Below are positions 9,459 through 16,292 of a stretch of DNA of 64,000 nt, in pieces; position 1 is the first letter of the stretch; each line of letters begins with the position of its first letter. The translations under genes were made by a program, and so were the position numbers. The stretch comes from CBDCVA01 sp965222935 [NCBI: Candidatus Latescibacterota bacterium]. Its GTDB lineage: Bacteria > Latescibacterota > CBDCVA01. The notes beneath the pieces were generated by a model. It was not told where the DNA came from. It did no database searches and was given only the letters and a program-made list of their open reading frames with translations. The stretch is from positions 868,001 to 932,000 of the forward strand of contig CBDCVA010000002.1 of NCBI GenBank assembly GCA_965222935.1, in the 5' to 3' direction.

Positions 9459-10778
9459 CTACCCGCCAGCCCTCACGTACCGAGCGGCGAGCGAGCCCTC
9501 CTGCGTCAGGGCGAAGACGACCATGTTGATCCCGTACTCCAGTTGGCTACGGTCCGCGGGAGTTTCGTGGCGCCCGGCGTCATTCACCCAGCTAAACACG
9601 GCGACCTCCAGAAGCCCAACCAGCCGGCCGGCGTATTCGACGCCCTCGGGTTTTTCACTCGAGCGCAGAGCCTGGGTACTGAGGCCGCGCGCCGCTCCGC
9701 TCGCGTTGCCGGCCCCGCCCTGCGTCAGTCTGATTGTGCGAGGGTGGCCCTCCATGTCGTAAAAGGAATGGAAGAGGGGATGGTCGTCCTCCAGCGTGAC
9801 GAAATTCCAGTGGCGGCCCTCTCGTAGGTCCTTGGCTGCGAAGGCGTCCTGGAACATCCCCCGCTGCATGAAGTAGTTGTTAAACTGCTGCCGGTCGTTA
9901 GAGTATCGGCCGGCTGTAATCGCGAAACCGCCGATCGTCAGGTATTCCCCCAGGTTGCGCGCCTCCGCCTTCGTGAGCACGAAGGGCCCGCGAGGCAGTA
10001 CCGCCGCCCACGGACACTCTAAGAGAAGGTTCGACGACATCGCGACGTCCGGCACGATCTTGACGTCGATGTCGGTGTACTCGTTGATGGCTTCCGCGAG
10101 GTTGGACAACTCCTTGGCGTTTTGTGTCCTGTGGAACCAGCCATTGTAACCCTCGCGCGTGCTGGTTACCTTGTACATGCCGCCTTCGGCATAGACCCGC
10201 GCGAGCTTGAAGTAGCCTGAAATCTTGCGCTTGTCCTCCGGATCCTGCACCACAGCGGCCTGGTACTGACCGTAGTCCAGGGTCTTGAGATCCACCATCT
10301 CGAGGTTGACGTCCAGACGCGCCCCACCGGTCCTGGCGATCTCGACTCTGCTCGATTCGATCATGGGCTCGAGCTGGGGGCGTTCGAACGTCGCAACCTG
10401 GCTTACGGTCGTCGCGGGCCTCACCAGGCTGTCGAGCACCTGGCTGATCTTCGGCGCTCGCGAGAGCCCGCGCGTGTCCACTTTCGCCCGCACGCGCTTC
10501 ATGCGCCGGCGCATCTGACGACGCTTGGGCTTGGGCGCTTTGCGCAGTTCCAACGGCTTGATCAGCCGCGGCTCACGCTTGATGAACCGCGTCGTCAGCG
10601 GCTTGACAGCCCGCCTTTCCGCCGAAACCTTCCAGATCGCGAGCGACCCGTGAAGTGCGATGGCTATCGCCAGGCTGATGATCCGGATCTTACGCGTCTG
10701 CCGCGATGCGACCGCTTCCAGATTCAGCTGCGACGACGGGGTATCAAACCGTGATGAGTGCTGAGGAAGATCCGTCAT
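9459..10778 (-). CDS. TonB-like membrane-anchored DUF4159 protein, copy B
   Basis: 439 residues; the ATG at 10778 follows GGAGG at good spacing, in preference to 10808. The first ~115 residues, including the TonB-like helix with its histidine and the basic linker, are essentially the same as copy A. Within DUF4159, blocks such as AEGGMYKVTSTREGYNGWF, ITAGRYSNDRQQFNN and TIRLTQGGAGNASGAA replace unrelated sequence at the same places in copy A, while the segments between them are identical. This pattern suggests a conserved scaffold with variable surface loops. It precedes the frameshifted large gene in the same arrangement as copy A. Function unknown. Confidence 0.85.
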   Translation of the reverse strand: MTDLPQHSSRFDTPSSQLNLEAVASRQTRKIRIISLAIAIALHGSLAIWKVSAERRAVKPLTTRFIKREPRLIKPLELRKAPKPKRRQMRRRMKRVRAKVDTRGLSRAPKISQVLDSLVRPATTVSQVATFERPQLEPMIESSRVEIARTGGARLDVNLEMVDLKTLDYGQYQAAVVQDPEDKRKISGYFKLARVYAEGGMYKVTSTREGYNGWFHRTQNAKELSNLAEAINEYTDIDVKIVPDVAMSSNLLLECPWAAVLPRGPFVLTKAEARNLGEYLTIGGFAITAGRYSNDRQQFNNYFMQRGMFQDAFAAKDLREGRHWNFVTLEDDHPLFHSFYDMEGHPRTIRLTQGGAGNASGAARGLSTQALRSSEKPEGVEYAGRLVGLLEVAVFSWVNDAGRHETPADRSQLEYGINMVVFALTQEGSLAARYVRAGG

Positions 10779-10833
10779 CTGGTCCACCTCCAGACGTGCG
10801 AAGCTCACTTAAAACCAATGCCACAAGTAAAAC

Positions 10834-10863
10834 AATATAGACTGCATCCGCGACGTTTGTCAA
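10834..10863 (-). promoter_or_regulatory. Promoter of the copy B module
   Basis: Minus-strand TTGACA (10858-10863), 18 bases, then TATATT (10834-10839), 56 bases before the start codon at 10778. It is a stronger -10 match than the copy A promoter. The upstream gene (M20 peptidase) ends only 55 bases before the -35. Confidence 0.65.
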
Positions 10864-10918
10864 TACTCCTATGGCCCTTTTCGGCAAACCGGCTCACACC
10901 CGCGAAGCCAAGCGGGCC

Positions 10919-12046
10919 TCAGAGACAGAACCGGCAGACGAGGCTCGTATACGCCTCGACCGAACGCTCCAGTTGAGCCAGGTCAATCCACTCATTTACG
11001 GTGTGTGCCTGCGCGATGTCCCCTGGTCCCAAGACGACCTGGTCCAGGTAAGGCGCGAAGACCGCCCCATCGGTTCCGTAGGGGACGCTCGTGGCCCGCT
11101 CCGCATCGACCACCCGCAGCGCGTCCCGCACCACGGGGGCATCGGGGTCGGTGGCCATGCCCTCGCCGTGCTCCCGTCCCCGGATGGCCAACTCGAGGCC
11201 GTGCCGTTCCGCGGAAACGCTGATCTCATCGTAGATGGCCTCAGCATCGAGTCCGGGATAAGGGCGAAAGTACAGGGTGACCTCGCTTCGTGGAGCGGTG
11301 ACGTTCAGAGGCGTGTTCCCATCGTTGATGCCGATGTTGAAGCCGGGGTAAGGCGGATCAAAGCGCTCGTCGCGGTACTGGGGTTCGCTCACCAAACGCT
11401 CATGCAGCTCAACCATCTCCGCGGCGAAAAGGATGGCCCTGAGGTTGGCGTTGTCGCCCTTATCGGTACTGCTGTGCGCCGCGACGCCGTGGGCCACCGC
11501 CCGAATGTTGACGGTCCCCTTGTGAGCATGAACGACCTCTAGCCCCGTCGGCTCGGTGATGACCCCGCAAATCGGTGGCCCGGATAGAAACCGCTCGAGG
11601 CTCTCGACTACAGCTTGGGCCCCGCCGTAGCCAATCTCCTCGTCCGCCGTGACGATGCACCACAACGGCGAGGCCAGAGCTGCGTCCTCGAAGGCTGCGC
11701 ATGCGCACAGTGCAGCCGCTAGAGGCCCCTTCATATCGCACGCGCCGCGACCGTAAAGCTTGCCGTCGCGCACAGTGCCCTCGAACGGATCTTGCGTCCA
11801 CCCCTCATGCGGCGCGGGAACCGTGTCGGAATGGGACAGGAAAGCGAAGCCGCCAGGGCCCTCGCCGCGGACGGCGACGAGACTGCGCTTGGCCAGGCCC
11901 CGTTCATCGGTGTAGTCCACCCGCTCTACGTCGAAGCCCAGCCCACCCAACAGCCCCTCGAGGTGGTCCGAAATGGGTACGTTGGAGCGTTCGACGCTCA
12001 CCGAGTTGAAAGCGATCAATGCCTTTGCGGTTTCCACGACGTCCAT
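10919..12046 (-). CDS. M20-family zinc amidohydrolase (ArgE/DapE/ACY1-like)
   Basis: 375 residues from ATG 12046 (MDVVETAKALIAFNSVSVE), chosen because the family fold starts here; a 36-residue upstream extension lacks homology-like sequence. Metal and catalytic motifs are in order: HSDTVPA (first zinc His plus catalytic Asp), GRGACDMKGPLAAA (bridging Asp), TADEEIGYGGA (catalytic Glu pair), TEPTG, the dimerisation-domain HSS..GDNAN, and GDIAQAHTVNEW near the C-terminus (last zinc His). The family hydrolyses N-acyl amino acids or short peptides in the cytoplasm; acetylornithine deacetylase is the closest guess but no arginine genes are nearby. It stands alone between the duplicated module and the metal ATPase. 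Confidence 0.85.
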   Translation of the reverse strand: MDVVETAKALIAFNSVSVERSNVPISDHLEGLLGGLGFDVERVDYTDERGLAKRSLVAVRGEGPGGFAFLSHSDTVPAPHEGWTQDPFEGTVRDGKLYGRGACDMKGPLAAALCACAAFEDAALASPLWCIVTADEEIGYGGAQAVVESLERFLSGPPICGVITEPTGLEVVHAHKGTVNIRAVAHGVAAHSSTDKGDNANLRAILFAAEMVELHERLVSEPQYRDERFDPPYPGFNIGINDGNTPLNVTAPRSEVTLYFRPYPGLDAEAIYDEISVSAERHGLELAIRGREHGEGMATDPDAPVVRDALRVVDAERATSVPYGTDGAVFAPYLDQVVLGPGDIAQAHTVNEWIDLAQLERSVEAYTSLVCRFCL

Positions 12047-12207
12047 CGCACGCCCCCTGCCATTGAAGTCACGCACGGATCGCTGTCCGTTTGCCCCAGC
12101 CTCCTGCTTCAAAAACGTCACCGGCCGGACGAACGGTTCCTTTGACGCTCCCACCCCCGAGCGCCTGCGCCCCTTTAACTAGATGCCTGAACGGTGAAGG
12201 TGAAAGC

Positions 12208-14433
12208 CTAACGGCTTCCGAGGAGCCTCAGGCCGTTGGCGACGACGAGCAGCGTGCTGCCCTCGTGGCCTATGACGGCTAGCGGCAGCGGCAGTCCGAA
12301 GAGCAGCGTCACAACGACGAGACTCAGGGCCACACCCGTCGCGAAGAAGAGGTTTTGAAGGATGATGCGCCGCGCCCGGCGTCCCAGAGCGATGACCTCG
12401 GGCAAACGCGCCAGGTCATCGGTCATGAGTACCACGTCCGCCGCTTCCATGGCGACATCGGCTCCCGCCGCGCCCATCGCGATGCCCACCGTCGCGCTCG
12501 CCAGCGCGGGGGCGTCGTTGACACCATCGCCCACCATAGCGACGCCACGGCCCTCAGCCGAAAGCTCAGATAGCAGCGCCTGTTTATCCTGCGGTAACAA
12601 CTCCGCGTGGACCGCATCGAGCGCCAGACGCTCCCCCAGAGCGCGGGCGACGCGACCGCTGTCCCCCGTGAGCATAGCCAACCGGCGGACCCCCAGCGGA
12701 CGCAGCCGCGCGAGCGCCTCCGCCGCACCCCAACGCAGCGTGTCCGCCATGACGATGGCACCAGCGAGCACTTCATCCAAGGAGACGTACACGACCGTTT
12801 CTCCCGCGGCCTCTCGCAGCCGCGCCAGAGCCTGAAGCGACGGCGACGGAGCCACACCCTGCGAGGCCAGCCACCGCTCCGAGCCGACCCGCACGAGCCG
12901 ACCGTGGACGACACCGTGCGCGCCGCCTCCGGGATGGGACTCGAACTCGGCGCACAGGGGAAGCTCCAGGCCTCGCGCCCGGGCCGCCGCGACCACGGCC
13001 ACAGCCAGAGGGTGCTCCGACTGCACCTCGACTGATGCGGCGAGCTCAAGCACCTCTCGCCCTTCGAGGCCCGCCACCGGCAGCACGTCGGCTACGCGCA
13101 GCGCTCCGGTCGTCAGCGTGCCGGTCTTATCGAGCGCGATGGTCTCTACCGTCCCCAGCGCCTCGAGCGGGTGGCCGCCTTTGATCAGCGCACCGCGTCG
13201 CGCGCCGAGGGACGTCGCCGCTAGCACCGCTACGGGTGTGGCCAGCACGAGCGCACACGGTGAAGCCACGACCAACAGCGTGATTGCCCTGTACCACGTG
13301 GGACCCGGAGGCGCGCCCAACAGCAGCGGCACAAGCGCTGTGAGCCCCGCTGCTGCGATCACCAAGGGTGCATAGACGCGCGTCAGCCGCTCGACCAGCC
13401 GCTCGGCCCGGGCCTTCCGGAGGTGCGCCGCCTCCACCAGCGCTACGATCTTCGAGAGCGTATCCTCACCCGGCGGCGTCGTGATCCGCACCTCCACCGC
13501 TCCATGACCGTTGAGCGTTCCCGCCAACACCGCTGCACCGGCCGTTTTCTCGACGGGCCGCGCCTCACCGGTCACCGCCGACTCGTCTACCGTCGAATGG
13601 CCGCTGATGACGACCCCATCGAGCGGCACCCTCGCCCCCGGACGAACCAGGACCAGGTCGCCGACCTCAAGAACATCCACCGGCACCCGTTCCGTCATCT
13701 CGCCCCGCAGACGCACCGCCTCGCCGGGGTTCAATTCCAAGAGAGCGCTGATCGAGCGGCGCGTGCGTCCCAGAGCGAAACCCTCGAGCGCATTGGAGAG
13801 GGAGAAGAGGAACAAGAGCACCGCGCCCTCGGCCCACTCATCCAGCGCCGCCGCGCCCAGCGCCGCGATCAACATCAGCGCGTTCACATCAAGCCGCCCC
13901 TCCCGGAGCGTCGCGATCATCTCGCGCAGCCCCACAGCACCGCCCGCAACGTAGGCGGCGAGATAGAGCACCATGGGCACCCTATACGACAACGCCGCCC
14001 AGGTCTCCAGCGCGAAGCCCACGGCAAGCGTCAAGCCGCAGACCAGCGCTAGGCTCAATGCCGGATCGCGCCACCATGCGGCGCAGCGCGCTCGTTCGGA
14101 TGGGAGGTCCTTGGCGGCCAAGTCGCGCTCCACCGAGGCCCTCGGTGCAACACCATGGACGCCGGGGCCGTTGGGGATCACGAGGGGCATCGGGCAAGCC
14201 GGGCACTCTTCAAGCGCAAGGGCGATGCCGCACGTCGCCATTCGTTCGCGCAGAGCTTGCGCCAAGCGGTCGGCCACCTGGGATGCACGTGGAGAGGAGA
14301 TCAGGGCGGGGTCGTACTCCACCCGGACCCGGTTAGAGGCCCGGTCCAAGCGGGCCGCGACGACGCCCCGCTGCACCCCGGTGGCCTCGGCGAGAAGGTC
14401 AGCGCACGAGGGCACCGGGCATGGTTCAGCCAT
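12208..14433 (-). CDS. P1B-4-type heavy-metal efflux ATPase
   Basis: 741 residues from ATG 14433. All P-type ATPase hallmarks are visible: TGEARPVEK (actuator), the transmembrane SPCALVLATP, phosphorylated Asp in DKTGTLT, SEHPLA of the nucleotide domain and GDGVNDAPALASA. The membrane motif SPC, rather than CPC, and the HEGSTLLVVANGLRLL near the C-terminus mark the P1B-4 subgroup, whose members export Fe2+, Co2+ or Zn2+ (PfeT, CoaT, CtpD). The N-terminus carries a degenerate metal-binding region with CPVPSC and CPACP instead of a proper CxxC HMA domain. A Fur/PerR box overlaps its promoter and a PerR-like gene lies next door, as for Bacillus pfeT, so Fe2+ efflux under peroxide or iron control is the best inference. 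Confidence 0.9.
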   Translation of the reverse strand: MAEPCPVPSCADLLAEATGVQRGVVAARLDRASNRVRVEYDPALISSPRASQVADRLAQALRERMATCGIALALEECPACPMPLVIPNGPGVHGVAPRASVERDLAAKDLPSERARCAAWWRDPALSLALVCGLTLAVGFALETWAALSYRVPMVLYLAAYVAGGAVGLREMIATLREGRLDVNALMLIAALGAAALDEWAEGAVLLFLFSLSNALEGFALGRTRRSISALLELNPGEAVRLRGEMTERVPVDVLEVGDLVLVRPGARVPLDGVVISGHSTVDESAVTGEARPVEKTAGAAVLAGTLNGHGAVEVRITTPPGEDTLSKIVALVEAAHLRKARAERLVERLTRVYAPLVIAAAGLTALVPLLLGAPPGPTWYRAITLLVVASPCALVLATPVAVLAATSLGARRGALIKGGHPLEALGTVETIALDKTGTLTTGALRVADVLPVAGLEGREVLELAASVEVQSEHPLAVAVVAAARARGLELPLCAEFESHPGGGAHGVVHGRLVRVGSERWLASQGVAPSPSLQALARLREAAGETVVYVSLDEVLAGAIVMADTLRWGAAEALARLRPLGVRRLAMLTGDSGRVARALGERLALDAVHAELLPQDKQALLSELSAEGRGVAMVGDGVNDAPALASATVGIAMGAAGADVAMEAADVVLMTDDLARLPEVIALGRRARRIILQNLFFATGVALSLVVVTLLFGLPLPLAVIGHEGSTLLVVANGLRLLGSR

Positions 14434-14449
14434 GACGCCCCCCAAATAT

Positions 14450-14468
14450 GAGAATGAGAATCATTATC
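14450..14468 (-). promoter_or_regulatory. Fur/PerR-family operator before the metal ATPase
   Basis: GAGAATGAGAATCATTATC (plus-strand reading) matches 17 of 19 bases of the classical Fur box and contains the 7-1-7 inverted repeat ATGAGAA/T..TTCTCAT-like core. It sits 17 bases before the ATPase start codon. On the minus strand the GATAAT inside it could be the -10, so binding would block transcription. Confidence 0.8.
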
Positions 14469-14500
14469 TCTTTAGGCCCATATAAAAACGCTGGGCCCAC

Positions 14501-14968
14501 TCATGCAACTCCTGATGCCGCGCAGGCATCGCACAGACCCACGACCTCGATGCGGTAGTCCGCTGGCCGCAGACCGTCCACGTGAAAAAGGCGACCTAAT
14601 AGGATGTCGTCATAGGCCAACGGGATGTCCCACAGCTTGCCGCAACGCGTGCATCGCGCATGGTAGTGGGGATCGGTGCGCCAATCGAAACGGGCCGGTC
14701 CATCACCGGCGTTCCACTTCGTCGCTATACCGCACGCAACGAGCGTCTCCAGCGTCTTGTAGACCGTCGCCAGGCTCACGTCGGGCAGCGCGGGCTTGAC
14801 GCCAGCGTACACATCGTCGGCGGTCGGATGCCCATCGCCGGCGGCCTGGAGCTTCGCATAGATGGCGCGACGCTGTGGCGTCACCCGCAGGCTATGAGCC
14901 TCCAGGCAAGCACACAGGGCCCGCTCGGCCGTTCTGCCGAGGACGATGGGTGCCGCACCTTGGACCAT
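14501..14968 (-). CDS. PerR-like Fur-family metal-dependent repressor
   Basis: 155 residues from ATG 14968. The winged-helix half ends near SLATVYKTLETL. Two structural-zinc pairs are present, CTRC (C106, C109) and CDAC (C146, C149). The regulatory site matches Bacillus PerR in identity and spacing: H47, D95, H101, H103 and D114 correspond to PerR H37, D85, H91, H93 and D104. The Asp at position 95, where Fur has Glu, favours peroxide sensing over iron sensing. A longer frame starts at 15115 but would include the operator and promoter, so it is rejected. The neighbouring P1B-4 ATPase is the likely target, and an inverted repeat before this gene suggests autoregulation. Confidence 0.85.
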   Translation of the reverse strand: MVQGAAPIVLGRTAERALCACLEAHSLRVTPQRRAIYAKLQAAGDGHPTADDVYAGVKPALPDVSLATVYKTLETLVACGIATKWNAGDGPARFDWRTDPHYHARCTRCGKLWDIPLAYDDILLGRLFHVDGLRPADYRIEVVGLCDACAASGVA

Positions 14969-15000
14969 GATATAACTAAACTGAGGTTTCAGATCTCGAA

Positions 15001-15018
15001 TGTCAAGAACAATTCTTG
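15001..15018 (-). promoter_or_regulatory. Probable autoregulatory operator overlapping the perR-like promoter
   Basis: CAAGAACAATTCTTG at 15004-15018 is a 7-1-7 inverted repeat with one mismatch, the geometry of PerR/Fur boxes. It overlaps a minus-strand TTGACA (15001-15006). The -10 is poor (AGTTTA at 14977-14982, 18-base spacing). Position 36 bases before the start codon fits repression by its own product. Confidence 0.5.
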
Positions 15019-15327
15019 TTAATGGCCCATACTCGGCCATCGTGCCTTCAGGTAGAGAGCTGCCGTACGATCCCCCTCCACGGTCTCGAACTGCACGCGC
15101 TCTAAGCTCTCCCACGTCCAGTTACCTGCCAAGGCCCGCCCTGTTTTGATAGCAGCGAGGCTGCGGCTATATTGGCGTTTACCTGACGTGCCGATGTACG
15201 GCGGGGATGGTGGATAGCCGCATGATCCTCTGTGGCACCATCCCCGCTGCACTGCCAGCCATCCCACTCGATTTTCTCCTGGAGCATGCCGGACGATCCC
15301 TGGATACCGGGGCGCGGGGCAGGTGAC
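15019..15327. other. Intergenic stretch without a recognisable gene
   Basis: Between the divergent perR-like gene and the binding lipoprotein. Open frames cross it on both strands but none resembles a protein family or has a convincing ribosome site. No promoter of good quality for the plus-strand gene was found. Confidence 0.5.
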
Positions 15328-16263
15328 ATGAAGCTCAAGGTGTGGAGCATCACACTCGGCCTGACCTGTGCACTGACCCTAGGCTGCGGCAGACCCTCGC
15401 GTCCGATGCTCGTCGTCGGCTCGAAGACCTCCACCGAGCAGGTGATCCTGGGGGAACTGGTGGCCCAGTTCATCGAGGTGAACACGCTCCTCTCCGTCGA
15501 CCGAAAGCTGAACCTGGGCGGGACGTTCACCTGCTTCAGTGCTCTCCGGCGGGGAGATATTGACCTGTACGTAGAGTATACGGGCACGGGGCTCGCCGCC
15601 ATCCTGAACGAGCCGCCGGATACTGATCCGGGGACGGTGCTCCGGAAGGTGCGGCGGGCGTTTCGCGAGCGATATGACCTAGAATGGCTTGAGCCCCTGG
15701 GGTTCAACAACACGTACGCGTTCGCCATGCCTCGAGAGCGCGCGCAGGCGCTGCTCGTGGCGCGGACCACGGACCTGGGGCTTCTCCTCAACGGCCTCGT
15801 TCTGGGCGTAACCAGCGAGTTCGCCGAGCGGCCCGATGGACTCACCGCGCTCTTGAACCACTATGGTTTCGACAGACCCCAGGACGTGCGCGAGATGGAC
15901 CCCGAGCCGATGTACCGTGCGATAGGGGAAGGCGATGTGGACCTGATCTGCGCCTCCTCCACCGACGGCCGCATCCGAGGCCTCGACCTCGTGCTCCTCG
16001 AGGACGATCGGCGTTTCTTCCCCCCGTACGAGGCCGCGCCGCTGATTCGCGGGGAGGTGATCGATCGCCATCCCGACGTTGGTCCGCTTCTTCGGCGCCT
16101 TGGCGGGACGATTGACGACGCCAAGATGCAGGAGCTAAACTACCAGGTGGACGAGGGAGGCCGGCCCGCCCGCGAGGCGGCGCGCGCGTTCCTGAGCGCC
16201 CGGGGCCTGATCCCCGAGACGAGCAGCGCAGTGAGTTCAGCCCTCCAGCGGTCCAATCTCTGA
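15328..16263 (+). CDS. QAT-family osmoprotectant-type substrate-binding lipoprotein (OpuC/OsmF-like)
   Basis: 311 residues from ATG 15328. The signal peptide ends in a lipobox (LTLGC), so the mature protein is lipid-anchored in the periplasm or membrane. Family signatures of glycine betaine/choline/carnitine binding proteins follow: GSKTSTEQVILGELVAQ, YVEYTGTGLAAIL and GFNNTYAFAM, with the C-terminal half of the type II binding fold after VTSEFAERPDGL. Starts at 15232 are possible in frame but would bury the lipobox. No permease or ATPase subunit is adjacent; the next gene is an acyl-CoA synthetase 29 bases on. The ligand cannot be assigned from sequence alone. Confidence 0.85.
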   Translation: MKLKVWSITLGLTCALTLGCGRPSRPMLVVGSKTSTEQVILGELVAQFIEVNTLLSVDRKLNLGGTFTCFSALRRGDIDLYVEYTGTGLAAILNEPPDTDPGTVLRKVRRAFRERYDLEWLEPLGFNNTYAFAMPRERAQALLVARTTDLGLLLNGLVLGVTSEFAERPDGLTALLNHYGFDRPQDVREMDPEPMYRAIGEGDVDLICASSTDGRIRGLDLVLLEDDRRFFPPYEAAPLIRGEVIDRHPDVGPLLRRLGGTIDDAKMQELNYQVDEGGRPAREAARAFLSARGLIPETSSAVSSALQRSNL

Positions 16264-16292
16264 CGCGGGCGGTGCCCCACGAGACCTCTGCC

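Larger units (their letters stand above)
2184..10863 (-). repeat. Tandem duplication of a two-gene module, unit about 4.37 kb
   Basis: Unit A spans about 2184-6475 and unit B about 6558-10863. The offset is 4374 at the 3' ends, 4376 at the large-gene starts and 4388 at the DUF4159 starts, showing small indels only. The intergenic spacers (4962-5082 and 9338-9458) look identical. Reading by eye I found no difference from about 3380 to 4325 against 7754 to 8699, whereas short clusters elsewhere differ at many adjacent bases. The homology continues through the promoter regions, where it decays. Confidence 0.9.

Noticed and set aside
2184-10863. Diversity-generating retroelement as the source of the variable blocks
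   Set aside because: No reverse transcriptase or template repeat is visible, and the differences are not limited to adenine positions.
14969-15115. N-terminal extension of the PerR-like protein
   Set aside because: The extra 49 codons contain the TTGACA and inverted-repeat operator and have no Fur-family similarity.
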